DNA of 48,120 nt from a bacterium UBA6154 (GCA_002422375.1 DIUQ01000007.1:1-48120); one strand, 5' to 3'. Positions 1-8,680 are shown, counted from the first letter of the stretch. Notes: generated from the sequence alone by a model not told the origin. Made by a program: numbers and translations.

Positions 1-986
1 TAGGGACGGGGACAGGAAATATGTGTTTCTACTTCCGCAGCTGCCGAGTCTCCATAGCTTTGTGCCATTCGCTCGAGGAAATGGCGTTGGGCTAATTCAT
101 ACTCCTGCGTACCGACGGTCTCAATCACGTAGGTTGCCAGCAGCGAGCCAATCTGCGCTGAGCGCTCGTCGGATAAACCCCACGCCTGACCGGAGAGGAA
201 ACCGGCACGGAATGCATCGCCCACGCCGGTGGGGTCTGCCTTACGTAATTCCTCGGCAATAGGCACAGAAACTGATGGTTCACCCCGACGTTCGATACGA
301 GCGCCTTTCGCTCCCAAAGTCGTGACTCGAACGTTGACCATTGAAGCGATATCGCTGGTGTTCCACCCCGTCTTTTGCTCAATCAGCGCCGACTCGTATT
401 CATTGGTAAAGAGGTACTCCGCGCCCTCAATGAGGGGTTTGACCTCGTCTCCGCTCATTCGGGCTAATTGCTGTGAGGGGTCAGCGGCGAAGGGATAGCC
501 GCGGAAACGACATTCGTCGGTGTGGCGCTGCATGGCGAGCGGATCGTTGGCACCAATCAGCACAATGTCAGCGGACCCCGCTTGGTCAATGATGGGCTTC
601 AACTCAATATTGCGAGCCTCGGTCATGGCTCCGGCATAGAAAGTAGCAATCTGGTTTTGCTCTGCATCCGTGGTACACACGAATCGAGCCGTGTGCGCAG
701 AATCGGACACGTGAACGCCACTGGTGTCCACTCCATGTCGATTGAGCCAGCTTTCATAGTCAGCAAAATCAGGACCGACTGCACCGACGAGCACCGGACT
801 CAAACCCAGGCAGCCCATGCCGAAGGCAATATTTGGTGCCACTCCCCCACGCCGAATCTCTAATTCGTCCACCAAGAAAGACAGTGAGACCTTGTCGAGT
901 TTTCCTTCCACGAGGGAATCGACAAAGTTGCCGGGAAAGGTCATTAGATGATCGGTCGCAATGGACCCAGTAATCAGAATCGCCAC
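1..986 (-). CDS. adoK: PfkB-family kinase, probable adenosine kinase (3' end at window edge)
   Basis: Ribokinase/PfkB-family sugar or nucleoside kinase, most likely adenosine kinase, phosphorylating adenosine to AMP in purine salvage in the cytoplasm. From the GTG at 986 the frame is open for 328 codons and leaves the window on a codon beginning TA, so the stop may be exactly at the edge. The N-terminus VAILITGSIATDHLMTFPG is typical of actinobacterial AdoK and fixes the start; an in-frame TAA lies a few codons upstream. PfkB signature 1 (RGGVAPNIAFG) begins near residue 46, and the anion-hole/catalytic motif DPTGVGDAF lies near residue 250, its GVGD Asp being the expected base. TAGGCT (1000-995) precedes the GTG by 8 bases. 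Substrate is inferred from similarity and from synteny with Rv2202c; another PfkB sugar kinase is possible. Confidence 0.82.
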   Translation of the reverse strand, partial: MAILITGSIATDHLMTFPGNFVDSLVEGKLDKVSLSFLVDELEIRRGGVAPNIAFGMGCLGLSPVLVGAVGPDFADYESWLNRHGVDTSGVHVSDSAHTARFVCTTDAEQNQIATFYAGAMTEARNIELKPIIDQAGSADIVLIGANDPLAMQRHTDECRFRGYPFAADPSQQLARMSGDEVKPLIEGAEYLFTNEYESALIEQKTGWNTSDIASMVNVRVTTLGAKGARIERRGEPSVSVPIAEELRKADPTGVGDAFRAGFLSGQAWGLSDERSAQIGSLLATYVIETVGTQEYELAQRHFLERMAQSYGDSAAAEVETHISCPRP

Positions 987-1084
987 GTTGCGAGAGCCTA
1001 CCCGTTACCGTGCACAACCCGCACGACAATGCGGCGAGCCGAATGTGTTTGCACTCGTTACATTCTCAGTGGCACAAGGGGAAT

Positions 1085-1447
1085 TTAGTGGAATGAATCG
1101 CCGCACGCGCACGAACCAGTCGCGTTCGGGTTATCAATCGTGAATCCCTGCTTCTCAATGGTGTCCACGAAATCAATGGTGGCACCGCTGAGGTAGGGCG
1201 CACTCATGCGGTCAGTGACCACATGTACACCATTGAAATCCTTAACGACATCGCCGTCGAGATTCCGGTCATCGAAGAACAACTGGTACCGAAGTCCAGA
1301 ACAACCGCCTGGTTGAACGGCGATACGAAGCGCAAGATCGTCGCGTCCCTCAGATTCAAGGAGAACTTTGACCTTGTCAGCGGCGGCGTCACTGAGTAAG
1401 AGACCGTCGGTCAGTGTGATTTCCGAAACGTGGGATTCCGTTGACAT
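1085..1447 (-). CDS. erpA: A-type iron-sulfur carrier / insertion protein ErpA
   Basis: A-type Fe-S carrier of the HesB/IscA/ErpA family (120 aa), which passes iron-sulfur clusters to apo-enzymes. The three cluster-ligand cysteines are present: C49 in PGGCSG and C113/C115 in the C-terminal GSCACGDSFH, the form usual in actinobacteria. Length is normal. The ATG at 1447 has a purine-rich AAGTGAG upstream and a TAGAAA hexamer about 10 bases away. It is divergent from nadA, whose product is a [4Fe-4S] enzyme, and LipA elsewhere in the window is another likely client; the client link is inference. The 98 bases to the kinase start hold no further gene. Confidence 0.93.
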   Translation of the reverse strand: MSTESHVSEITLTDGLLLSDAAADKVKVLLESEGRDDLALRIAVQPGGCSGLRYQLFFDDRNLDGDVVKDFNGVHVVTDRMSAPYLSGATIDFVDTIEKQGFTIDNPNATGSCACGDSFH

Positions 1448-1586
1448 GTGCGCTCACTTTCTAGGAAAAAACGATGAAGCTACCGTAGTAGGCAACCCTA
1501 TGCGTATAAGACTAAGCCCCATCGACATTTTCCGCACCTCCCGCCCCACGCATCCTTGATGTGTCGGTCGCGTGCACAATATGTAA

Positions 1587-2777
1587 ATGGCCGGAACCTT
1601 CGTTGATCCCGCTCCAACGCCCCTTGCCCTACTCCTCCTGGGCACTAATGCTGATTCATCCAGCGAGAGGGGTGTCGAGTGTCCCGGTGACTTGCCGCCG
1701 GCTTCTGATCCCGATCTGATCGAACGGGCAGAGAGAGCAAGAGCAGCTCTCGGCGACAGACTATTTATCCTGGGCCACCACTACCAGCGGGATGAAGTCA
1801 TTCAATTCGCCGACGTCACCGGTGACTCCTTCAAATTAGCCCAACAGGCTGCCGCTCGACCTGCTGCCGAGTTCATTGTTTTCTGTGGAGTTCACTTCAT
1901 GGCGGAAAGCGCCGACATATTGACCTCCGATAGTCAGAAAGTCGTTTTGCCAGACCTCGCCGCCGGATGCTCCATGGCAGACATGGCTGAGATTTCCCAG
2001 GTCGAGCAGTGTTGGGCTGACCTCACCGCCGCTGGAATCGCCGATACCACCATTCCCATTACGTACATGAACTCGACTGCCGCCATCAAGGCCTTTACCG
2101 GCCTTCACGGAGGATCAATCTGTACATCCAGCAATGCACACAGCAGCATGCAATGGGCATTTGACCAGGGAGAAAAAATCCTCTTTCTGCCCGATCAACA
2201 CTTGGGTCGCAACACGGCGGTGCGAGATCTGGGACTGAGCCTGGACGATTGTGTGGTGTATAACCCCAACCGTCCCCTCGGCGGCTTAACAATTGATCAA
2301 TTACGTAATGCCAAGGTGATCCTGTGGAAGGGGCACTGCAGCGTCCATGGCCGTTTTACAGCGGAGTGCGTTGACGACGTACGAGCCAAAGTTCCAGGTA
2401 TCACGGTGATTGTGCATCCAGAGTGCACCTATGAAGTCGTAGAGAAAGCAGACATGGTCGGATCCACCGAAAAAATCATTGCCGCTATTGATGCAGCCCC
2501 GGCTGGATCTGCCTGGGCAATTGGAACCGAATTGAACCTCGTCAAACGCTTAGCCCTAGCGCATCCTGACAAGGAGATCGTTTATCTCGACAAGACAGTC
2601 TGTTTCTGCTCCACCATGAATCGCATTGATTTGCCCCACCTGGTGTGGTCCCTCGAGCAATTGGTCACCGGCAATGTTGTGAATCAGATCACCGTCGAGC
2701 CTGAGACAGCACGCTGGGCCGCCGTGGCACTTGATCGCATGCTCGCTCTGCCTGGCGCATCCCCTGCCGCCGATTAG
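1587..2777 (+). CDS. nadA: Quinolinate synthase NadA
   Basis: Quinolinate synthase condenses iminoaspartate with dihydroxyacetone phosphate in de novo NAD synthesis, using a [4Fe-4S] cluster. The 396-aa protein matches the long streptomycete type: ALGDRLFILGHHYQRDEV at 54-71, FCGVHFMAESADIL at 99-112, and candidate cluster cysteines C128 (AAGCSM), C251 (GHCSVH) and C339 or C341 (TVCFCS). The ATG at 1587 is chosen because the N-terminal TPLALLLLG...SERGVECPGDLP block is conserved in the family; no Shine-Dalgarno is visible and an AT-rich stretch (1576-1586) abuts the ATG, so the mRNA may be leaderless. nadB and nadC are not adjacent in the window. A perfect hairpin (2773-2815) ends the gene. 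Confidence 0.95.
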   Translation: MAGTFVDPAPTPLALLLLGTNADSSSERGVECPGDLPPASDPDLIERAERARAALGDRLFILGHHYQRDEVIQFADVTGDSFKLAQQAAARPAAEFIVFCGVHFMAESADILTSDSQKVVLPDLAAGCSMADMAEISQVEQCWADLTAAGIADTTIPITYMNSTAAIKAFTGLHGGSICTSSNAHSSMQWAFDQGEKILFLPDQHLGRNTAVRDLGLSLDDCVVYNPNRPLGGLTIDQLRNAKVILWKGHCSVHGRFTAECVDDVRAKVPGITVIVHPECTYEVVEKADMVGSTEKIIAAIDAAPAGSAWAIGTELNLVKRLALAHPDKEIVYLDKTVCFCSTMNRIDLPHLVWSLEQLVTGNVVNQITVEPETARWAAVALDRMLALPGASPAAD

Positions 2778-2815
2778 AGAGCGCCCATGAACAACATTCG
2801 CGGGCGCTCTCTAAT
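2773..2815. terminator. Bidirectional hairpin terminator between nadA and the secreted protein gene
   Basis: Arms 2773-2786 and 2802-2815 are a perfect 14-bp inverted repeat with a 15-base loop; the left arm includes the nadA stop codon. It lies between two convergent genes, and both flanks are only weakly T-rich. Confidence 0.75.
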
Positions 2816-2823
2816 CTTGGATA

Positions 2824-3342
2824 TCAGGTTGTTTTCAGCAACAGTGCTTTATCGCCCTTGCCATAAACACCGATCAGTCCGGGATCGCCATCTCCACAGA
2901 GCGCTTTGGAGCCGCGGCATGGTCCCATTTCGAGACCGTAGTAATAGGAACCTTTGCGACCGAATTCAGCGTTGATGGTGAATTCACCATTCTTCCTGAC
3001 CGTGGTGCATGCAGCTTCCAGGTACTGCCATGGCCAGCTGCCATCAGCTTCGGGCTTTGTTTTGTAGCGCGTCAAACAAACAACATTGTCGCCCTTTGTC
3101 CATTGCTTGAGGTACTTGGACGCAACACTCGAAATCTTCCCAGTAAAGGTGACAGTGTCCCCCGAGGGAACTTTCTGCTTATTCACTTCCATGCATGCGT
3201 AGTTCGAATTGTTATTTCCTTCGCTGCACACGGAATTAGATGGAGTGGGTAGATCGAGAGCACTAGCGCTTGAAACAGCCACGAACGGAAGCGATGTTGC
3301 GACCAAGGTAGCCGACGCAAGAATCATTGTTATTTTTCTCAT
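2824..3342 (-). CDS. Secreted cysteine-containing protein of unknown function
   Basis: Not recognised as a named family. The 172-aa product starts with a classical Sec signal peptide (MRKITMILASATLVATSLPF..., predicted cleavage after SSASA near residue 28). The mature part of about 144 residues has six cysteines (VCSEG, YACME, VVCLT, AACTT, GPCRG, ALCGD), suggesting three disulfides, and aromatic/Thr-rich stretches such as SGDTVTFTG that suggest a beta-sandwich. There is no lipobox and no C-terminal anchor. No Shine-Dalgarno is seen before the ATG at 3342. It is convergent with nadA and tail-to-head with the SOUL gene, whose stop is 38 bases upstream of this start. An extracellular role is inferred only from the signal peptide. 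Confidence 0.8.
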   Translation of the reverse strand: MRKITMILASATLVATSLPFVAVSSASALDLPTPSNSVCSEGNNNSNYACMEVNKQKVPSGDTVTFTGKISSVASKYLKQWTKGDNVVCLTRYKTKPEADGSWPWQYLEAACTTVRKNGEFTINAEFGRKGSYYYGLEMGPCRGSKALCGDGDPGLIGVYGKGDKALLLKTT

Positions 3343-3380
3343 GGCTGCATGTTTGCACAGTGGAAACGAAATAGCGGTAT

Positions 3381-3881
3381 TCAGCGTGAAATCGGCAGGA
3401 TGACTTCATTGCGGCGGGCAAACCATGGTTTCCACGGTGGGTCGTAGCGAGCCCACCGAGGCACCCCGGCGGCATGAAATCCCCATTGGCGGATTCTCTG
3501 TTCCAGTGTCACCAAACGTTTTTCTACTTCACTGTACTTCCAGGAACCTGACCACCTAATTGCTGCACATAGCTGCCCTGGCACCTGCCGCAAAGTCACC
3601 CGAGGATTCTGTGGATCAGGCAATTGATCCAGATCTTGTCCATGCGGGAGAACAAAAGCCACAGTCCACTCGCCACTCTCAGTGCCGCGTTCTTGAATCA
3701 CGGGAGACGTCATGTCGATCTGGTTCTTACTGATATAACCAACAAGCGGACCAAAGGCTCTCGTGCCTACTCGACTCGCGTCACCCGACATTGTGATCTC
3801 CGCGACCACACAGGGCTCGTACTCCCGAATCTCCACACCCTCCCGGATTTCCACGACTCGGTACTTCTGCTCCTGCGTCAC
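3381..3881 (-). CDS. SOUL-family heme-binding protein
   Basis: SOUL/HBP-family protein (166 aa); relatives bind heme or other tetrapyrroles. The family features are the start YRVVEIREGVEIREYEP, a middle block (ISKNQIDMTSPVIQE, the usual I-x-MT-PV motif) and WSGSW...VEKRLVTLEQRIRQWGF, followed by ARYDPPWKPWFARRNEVI. A longer frame from 3920 exists, but the GTG at 3881 is preferred: it overlaps the stop of the upstream pspAB in a 4-base GTGA and has GGAG at the right distance. It is therefore translationally coupled to the htpX-pspAB unit. Its link to the phage-shock genes is contextual; the bound ligand cannot be read from sequence. Confidence 0.88.
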   Translation of the reverse strand: MTQEQKYRVVEIREGVEIREYEPCVVAEITMSGDASRVGTRAFGPLVGYISKNQIDMTSPVIQERGTESGEWTVAFVLPHGQDLDQLPDPQNPRVTLRQVPGQLCAAIRWSGSWKYSEVEKRLVTLEQRIRQWGFHAAGVPRWARYDPPWKPWFARRNEVILPISR

Positions 3882-4459
3882 AGCAGCTCCAACCCAGGTG
3901 CATCCCACAGGGCGAACCACCGCGATACATCCTTTTCCACCGGTAATTCTCCGTGGAGTTTGTCACGCATTTTCAGTTCAGCAACGTTGTCGCGCGTCTT
4001 ATCTCCCCTCGCGGGCACGAATGGGTAGAAAGTGCCTCGCTTAAAGAGGTACACCAAAGTGGAAATATCGCCATCACCATTGGCAAAATAAAACAGCGAA
4101 CACAACAATTGCGGGCCAAAACCTGCTTGAACCAGAGAGACATTGACAGCATGCGCGTCAGTGACAACCGCCGAAAGGTCCGGTGGGTCAGTGCGGATCG
4201 TCAGCCAATCAAATCCGTATTCATCGGCGCTAGCTTCGACTTTGGGACCACCATCAGCGTCAAGAAGCTGTCGGATCTCACATTCCACGTCAGCGAAAGC
4301 CGTACCTTCCGGCGCCCGAAAGCACACGGCACCCACCCCAGTGGGTGTTAGCCCCAGGTCAACCTGCATGGTGATCGCTGCAGATGGCAGCGCGAACAGT
4401 GCATCAAGGTTCGGCCGAACTGGATCCTTACGCCCGCGCAGGGCATCGAAAAATCCCAC
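3878..4459 (-). CDS. pspAB: PspA-associated protein PspAB
   Basis: 193-aa protein of the PspAB family, found in actinobacteria beside HtpX and PspA. The N-terminus MGFFDALRGRKDPVRPNLDALFALPSAA is characteristic, as is the C-terminal half with LLCSLFYFANGDG, VYLFKRGTFYPFVP and KMRDKLHGELPVEKDVSRWFALWD. No membrane segment is seen, so it is likely cytoplasmic. The start is a GTG at 4459, two bases after the htpX stop, and the stop overlaps the SOUL start in GTGA, so the three genes form one coupled unit. Biochemical function is unknown; participation in the PspA envelope-stress response is inferred from conserved context. Confidence 0.85.
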   Translation of the reverse strand: MGFFDALRGRKDPVRPNLDALFALPSAAITMQVDLGLTPTGVGAVCFRAPEGTAFADVECEIRQLLDADGGPKVEASADEYGFDWLTIRTDPPDLSAVVTDAHAVNVSLVQAGFGPQLLCSLFYFANGDGDISTLVYLFKRGTFYPFVPARGDKTRDNVAELKMRDKLHGELPVEKDVSRWFALWDAPGLELL

Positions 4460-4461
4460 GA

Positions 4462-5379
4462 TCAGCGATCACCTAACTGAGCAGAGATTTTGGCGAGTTG
4501 CTCGAGTCGCTTGTCCAATGATGGGTGGGTGGCAAAAATCGCCTCCATGCCAAGTCCCTTATTTCCCTTAAATGCAGGCGCAAAGGCAAATGCACTCACA
4601 GGTTCCATGGCACGTAGGTCTTTGTCTGGAATTGCGCTCATTTCTCCACTGATTTTCACGAGAGCGCTCGCGAGGGCGCTGGGGCGGCCTGTCAGAAGGG
4701 CAGCGCCACGATCGGCACCCAACTCACGGTATCTGGAGAGTGCACGGATAAGGAGGAAGGAAATGAAGTAGACGAGAATCGACACCACCATGACAGCCAT
4801 AAAGACCACCGCCGTGTTTTGATCCCGACGGTCGCGCATCATGGATCCCCACATGGCGCTACGGGTGAGGAATCCGGCAAGGATGGATGTGAACGAAGCG
4901 ATTGTCATGACGGTGACATCGCGATGTGCCACATGTGAGAGCTCGTGAGCTAATACGCCTTCTAACTCTGCTTCATCCAGTTTCTTGAGGATCCCCGTGG
5001 TGACCACAACAACGGACCGATTCGGGCTCCGACCCGTGGCAAAGGCATTCGGCACGGGGGAATCAGAAATTCCGACTCGTGGTTTCTTCATATCTGCCAT
5101 GGCACAAATCCGGTCCACCAGTGCATGAAGTTGCGGGGCTTGCTCAGGGGTCACCTCAACTGCCCGCATGGCTTTCATGGAGAGCGTGTCAGAAAACCAC
5201 CATTGGAAGAACAGAAATCCTCCCGATAAGACCAAAACAAATACCGCATTAATGCCCACGGCGATCAGCACTGCCGCCAACACCACATACAAAAGACCCA
5301 AGCCAAAGAGGGTGCCAAACATTCGGGCGGTTAAACCTGAATCTTTGCCGTACCGAGTTTGTGCCATCGCTTTATTCAC
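4462..5379 (-). CDS. htpX: Membrane zinc metalloprotease HtpX
   Basis: M48-family membrane protease for quality control of damaged membrane proteins. Two N-terminal membrane segments (about residues 20-62) precede the zinc site HELSH (H145, E146, H149); two more segments follow (about 160-180 and 190-212), then the third zinc-ligand region RELGADRGAA. Length (305 aa) is normal. The frame opens with a GTG at 5379; the ATG at 5367 gives the usual MAQTRYGKDSGL start and may be the true one (GAGAGG lies 14 bases upstream of it but only 2 bases before the GTG). Downstream genes are pspAB and the SOUL protein; upstream on the same strand are the hydrolase and pspA. Confidence 0.93.
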   Translation of the reverse strand: MNKAMAQTRYGKDSGLTARMFGTLFGLGLLYVVLAAVLIAVGINAVFVLVLSGGFLFFQWWFSDTLSMKAMRAVEVTPEQAPQLHALVDRICAMADMKKPRVGISDSPVPNAFATGRSPNRSVVVVTTGILKKLDEAELEGVLAHELSHVAHRDVTVMTIASFTSILAGFLTRSAMWGSMMRDRRDQNTAVVFMAVMVVSILVYFISFLLIRALSRYRELGADRGAALLTGRPSALASALVKISGEMSAIPDKDLRAMEPVSAFAFAPAFKGNKGLGMEAIFATHPSLDKRLEQLAKISAQLGDR

Positions 5380-5423
5380 TGCCTCTCATGCTTGGCCACG
5401 TCACCACATGGCTCGTGGCCAAT

Positions 5424-6161
5424 CTATGTCGCCCAGTCTCTCCGTGCATAGTGCGCTAATTTCTCAGCCAACGCAAATGGATCAGAGAGCATGACGCAAT
5501 GGTCCCCCGCCATTCGGTCTGGCACGACACCCGCTTTGCTGGCAAAGCCTTCAGCGACCGGGGGCTTGAACGTTGCATCCTGTTCTAGCAATAGATAAAC
5601 CGACGGAATGACAACGGAATCAACTCCGCGGGCGACCTCGCTCAAGTACGGTTCAAAAGGCTGTGGTGTGAGTTGGGCGTATGCCTCCTGTGCCGCCGCT
5701 AACTCCAAATGTGAAAAGAACCGAGTTTGAGCATTCTCAAAGCTGGGCAGAATGGTGTAGTCCTCCGATTCCTGAGCCATGTCGAAATAGGTAGCTCTCC
5801 TGTCCTCAGGAATGGAATCAATTCCCCGTTCCCCAGAGTTCAACACCACACTGGCCACAAAAACCAATGCCGCAATTTTCTCTGGTCGAGCGGCTGCTAC
5901 CACAGGAAGAATGATTCCCGCCAGTGAATGACCAACGAGCACAACTCGCGCCGCATCCGTGTCATCAATCTGCTGGATAGTGGCAGTGATGTAGTCCTGC
6001 AACGTGACATCCCGCCGCGGAGTGGTGTCACTCCCTGAACCAGGGAGGTTAAATGCTGTTGCCGGCACCCCTAGCGTGTCTAGCTCTTGGATAACGCCAG
6101 ACCAGCACCAAGCGCCATGTGACGCTCCATGCACCAGAAGTAAATGAGCCGGCGAATTCAC
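5424..6161 (-). CDS. Alpha/beta hydrolase (esterase-like)
   Basis: Alpha/beta-hydrolase-fold protein (245 aa) resembling the plant methylesterase/hydroxynitrile-lyase group and its bacterial relatives. Visible elements are the oxyanion motif LLVHGASHGAWCW (8-20), the nucleophile elbow VGHSLAG with S79, and the terminal GDHCVMLSDP carrying the likely catalytic His. The third triad residue is not assigned. The GTG at 6161 is the start; pspA ends 35 bases upstream and htpX begins 44 bases downstream, so it is probably co-transcribed with the phage-shock genes. No signal peptide, so cytoplasmic. The substrate is unknown. Confidence 0.85.
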   Translation of the reverse strand: MNSPAHLLLVHGASHGAWCWSGVIQELDTLGVPATAFNLPGSGSDTTPRRDVTLQDYITATIQQIDDTDAARVVLVGHSLAGIILPVVAAARPEKIAALVFVASVVLNSGERGIDSIPEDRRATYFDMAQESEDYTILPSFENAQTRFFSHLELAAAQEAYAQLTPQPFEPYLSEVARGVDSVVIPSVYLLLEQDATFKPPVAEGFASKAGVVPDRMAGDHCVMLSDPFALAEKLAHYARRDWAT

Positions 6162-6196
6162 GCTAGGAAACCATTTTGCCTTTTATCTCAGGTGCC

Positions 6197-6922
6197 TTAT
6201 TCCTCGATGGCTTTTTTCTCTGCCGAGCCCAATTGATTCTTGAGTGCAGCAAGTTGAGCTTCAACTTCCGTTTCACTAGCCATGCGCTCAAGTTCCACGG
6301 TGATGCTGTCCTTGCTCATCCCAGACGGATCATTCAGCGCACCTGAAGCCATGAGCTCGTCGATCGCACCGGCGCGAGCTTGCATCTCCGCTGTTTTGTC
6401 TTCAGCGCGCTGCACAGCTAATCCAACGTCACCGAGTTCCGAAGAGATACCAGTAAATGCCTCATTGATTTTCGTTTGAGCCTCAGCTGCAGAGTACGTC
6501 GCCTTAATTGTTTCCTTGCGCGTGCGAAATGCCTCCACCTTGCTCTGTAACTGCTGGGAAGCAACAATCAGTTTTTCCTCTTGCTCCTGGAGTTGTGCAA
6601 GTTGACCGTTGAGGTCAGCAATTTGCTGATGCAGTCCACTACGACGAACCAGTGCTTCACGCGCGAGATCTTCGCGGTTTCCGGCTAAAGCCGCACGTGC
6701 CTGCTCCTCAAGTTTGACCTCTTGCTTCTGCAGCCCCTGTACCTGGAGCTCAATCCGCTTACGGCTGGTGGCAACGTCTGCAACACCGCGACGAACCTTT
6801 TGCAGCAGTTCCAACTGCTTTTCATAGGAATAGTCCAAAACCTCGCGAGGATCCTCAGCCTTGTTCAGAGCCTTATTCGCCTTGGACTTGAAAATTAGAG
6901 TGAAGCGCTGCCAGAGACCCAT
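6197..6922 (-). CDS. pspA: Phage shock protein A (PspA/IM30 family)
   Basis: PspA/Vipp1/IM30 family, ESCRT-III-like coiled-coil protein that binds and stabilises the inner membrane under envelope stress. The start ATG at 6922 gives MGLWQRFTLIFKSKANKAL, the amphipathic membrane-binding helix of the family, with AAGGGA just upstream; a longer open frame to 7399 is spurious because it overlaps the divergent DUF3043 gene. EDPREVLDYSYEKQLELLQ and the long Gln/Glu/Ala-rich helices follow (241 aa). It is the first gene of the leftward group pspA-hydrolase-htpX-pspAB-SOUL. The C-terminal half (DELMASGALND) matches actinobacterial PspA. Confidence 0.93.
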   Translation of the reverse strand: MGLWQRFTLIFKSKANKALNKAEDPREVLDYSYEKQLELLQKVRRGVADVATSRKRIELQVQGLQKQEVKLEEQARAALAGNREDLAREALVRRSGLHQQIADLNGQLAQLQEQEEKLIVASQQLQSKVEAFRTRKETIKATYSAAEAQTKINEAFTGISSELGDVGLAVQRAEDKTAEMQARAGAIDELMASGALNDPSGMSKDSITVELERMASETEVEAQLAALKNQLGSAEKKAIEE

Positions 6923-7027
6923 GCCATTTCCCTTCGATTGCCGATCGGTACCTGACCGGAATGTCCCTCTAGAGTAAATGGAGCAAGTAAACTGCGCACA
7001 CAGGAGTAGGGATAGTCTGAGCACATC

Positions 7028-7618
7028 ATGTTTGGACAGAAGAAAACCACCCCATCGGCCGACGTGGCACCCGCGGATTCCACCCCTTCCCAGGGAAAGG
7101 GCCGCCCCACGCCTTCCCGTAAGGAAGCGGAAGCGGCACGCAAAACAACCATCCGCGCCCCTCGGGGCACCAAAGAGGGCAAAAAGGCTGCCCGCGAGGC
7201 GGATCGGCTGGCTCGCGCCCGGCAGCGAGAAGGCATGCTGGCTGGAGACCCGCGTTACCTGCCAGCTCGAGACCAGGGCCCGGTTCGAGCATACGTCCGT
7301 GATTTTGTTGACGGGCGATACACGGTCGCCGAGTACTTCATTTTCATGGCTCTCGTGGTGCTTGTACTTGGCTTTGTTCCCAATGTTGCGGTCCAGCAAT
7401 TTGTCTCTCTGGCATTCTTCATGGTGGCTGCGCTCATTGTGCTAGACACCACGATTCTGATCATTCAATTGAATATCCGTGTCAAGAAACAATTCCCCGA
7501 TAAATCAGAGCGCAAGGGCGTGACTCTGTATGCATTAATGCGGGTGCTCCAGTATCGGCGTCTTCGCATGCCCAAGCCGCGGGTAACGCGCGGTGGTCGT
7601 TCCAAGAAAAAAGATTAA
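7028..7618 (+). CDS. DUF3043 membrane protein
   Basis: Actinobacterial DUF3043 protein (196 aa), function unknown. A long basic, Ala/Lys-rich N-terminal cytoplasmic part (residues 1-90, with TPSRKEAEAARK) leads to the conserved DPRYLPARDQGPVRAYVRDFVDGRYTVAEYF, two membrane helices (about 100-118 and 121-142) and a basic tail ending GRSKKKD. The ATG at 7028 is preceded by TAGTCT (7013-7018) with 9 bases between, so the leader is very short or absent. It is divergent from pspA across a 105-base region and is followed 9 bases later by the aldo/keto reductase, probably in one transcript. Confidence 0.88.
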   Translation: MFGQKKTTPSADVAPADSTPSQGKGRPTPSRKEAEAARKTTIRAPRGTKEGKKAAREADRLARARQREGMLAGDPRYLPARDQGPVRAYVRDFVDGRYTVAEYFIFMALVVLVLGFVPNVAVQQFVSLAFFMVAALIVLDTTILIIQLNIRVKKQFPDKSERKGVTLYALMRVLQYRRLRMPKPRVTRGGRSKKKD

Positions 7619-7627
7619 GGACAGCCC

Positions 7628-8629
7628 ATGGACTATCGACTTCTTGGTCGCAGTGGCCTCAAAATCAGCGAAATAACATATGGAAACTGGGTCACACACG
7701 GCTCCCAAGTTGCCGATCACCTTGCCATAGAGACCATGCATGCGGCCCTGGACGCGGGCATTACAACCTTTGACACCGCTGATGTTTACGCGGCGACCAA
7801 GGCGGAAGTTGTTATGGGCAACGCGCTCAAGGGTCAACGTCGTGAAGGTCTGGAGATTTTCACCAAGGTGTACTGGCCAACCGGACCGGGGGTCAATGAT
7901 CGCGGGCTTTCCCGAAAACACATCATGGAGTCCTGTGAGGGATCGCTTCGCCGACTCCAGACCGATTACATCGACCTGTACCAAGCGCATCGCTACGACT
8001 ACGAGACACCGCTGGAAGAAACTCTGCGTGCCTTTGATGACCTCGTTCGTCAAGGAAAAGTTCTCTACGTTGGTGTCAGTGAGTGGAATGCTCAGCAAAT
8101 CCGCGATGCCATTCGGATAGCGAGTGACATGGGGTTCGATCGAATAATCAGCAATCAGCCGCAGTACAACATGCTGTGGCGTGTAATTGAAACTGAAGTT
8201 GTTCCCACGTGCGAGGAACTGGGAATCGGTCAGATTGTCTGGTCCCCCATTGCTCAAGGCGTGCTCACTGGGAAATACAAAGCCGGTGAACCGGTCCCTG
8301 AGGGCAGTCGCGCAACGGATACCAATGGCGGTGCCGATTTCGTCACTCGGTGGTTGCGCGATGACATTTTGCAGGCAGTAGCCAAACTTCAACCGATTGC
8401 TGCCGACATGAAACTCACACCGGCACAACTGGCCATTGCCTGGGTTCTGAGTAATCCCAATGTCTCTTCGGCCATTGTGGGTGCCTCACGACCCGAACAA
8501 ATAGCGGAGAACGCCCAAGCTTCAGGTATAACGCTGCCCGAAGATGTCTTGAGCGCTATCGATTACGCACTCGGTGATCTCGTTCTTACCGACCCCGCCT
8601 TGACTGTCTCCCCTGAAGTTCGTCCGTAA
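7628..8629 (+). CDS. Aldo/keto reductase (Kv-beta-like subgroup)
   Basis: NADPH-dependent aldo/keto reductase (333 aa) of the subgroup related to voltage-gated potassium channel beta subunits. The catalytic tetrad is readable: D49 (TFDTAD), Y54, K80 (IFTKVYW) and H121 (YQAHRYD). The C-terminal cofactor region is present (QIVWSPIAQGVLTGKY and SSAIVGASRPEQI). The ATG at 7628 has AAGGACA upstream and lies 9 bases after the DUF3043 stop. The physiological substrate is not evident; general carbonyl detoxification is the usual assumption for this subgroup. Confidence 0.92.
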   Translation: MDYRLLGRSGLKISEITYGNWVTHGSQVADHLAIETMHAALDAGITTFDTADVYAATKAEVVMGNALKGQRREGLEIFTKVYWPTGPGVNDRGLSRKHIMESCEGSLRRLQTDYIDLYQAHRYDYETPLEETLRAFDDLVRQGKVLYVGVSEWNAQQIRDAIRIASDMGFDRIISNQPQYNMLWRVIETEVVPTCEELGIGQIVWSPIAQGVLTGKYKAGEPVPEGSRATDTNGGADFVTRWLRDDILQAVAKLQPIAADMKLTPAQLAIAWVLSNPNVSSAIVGASRPEQIAENAQASGITLPEDVLSAIDYALGDLVLTDPALTVSPEVRP

Positions 8630-8680
8630 TCAACACCGCTCCCTAGAATTGACCAAGACAGACACTCAAGGAGGAAACAC

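Noticed and set aside
6923..7399. N-terminal extension of the pspA frame to 7399
   Set aside because: It overlaps the divergent DUF3043 gene and has no PspA-like sequence; the family start MGLWQRF is at 6922 with a ribosome site.
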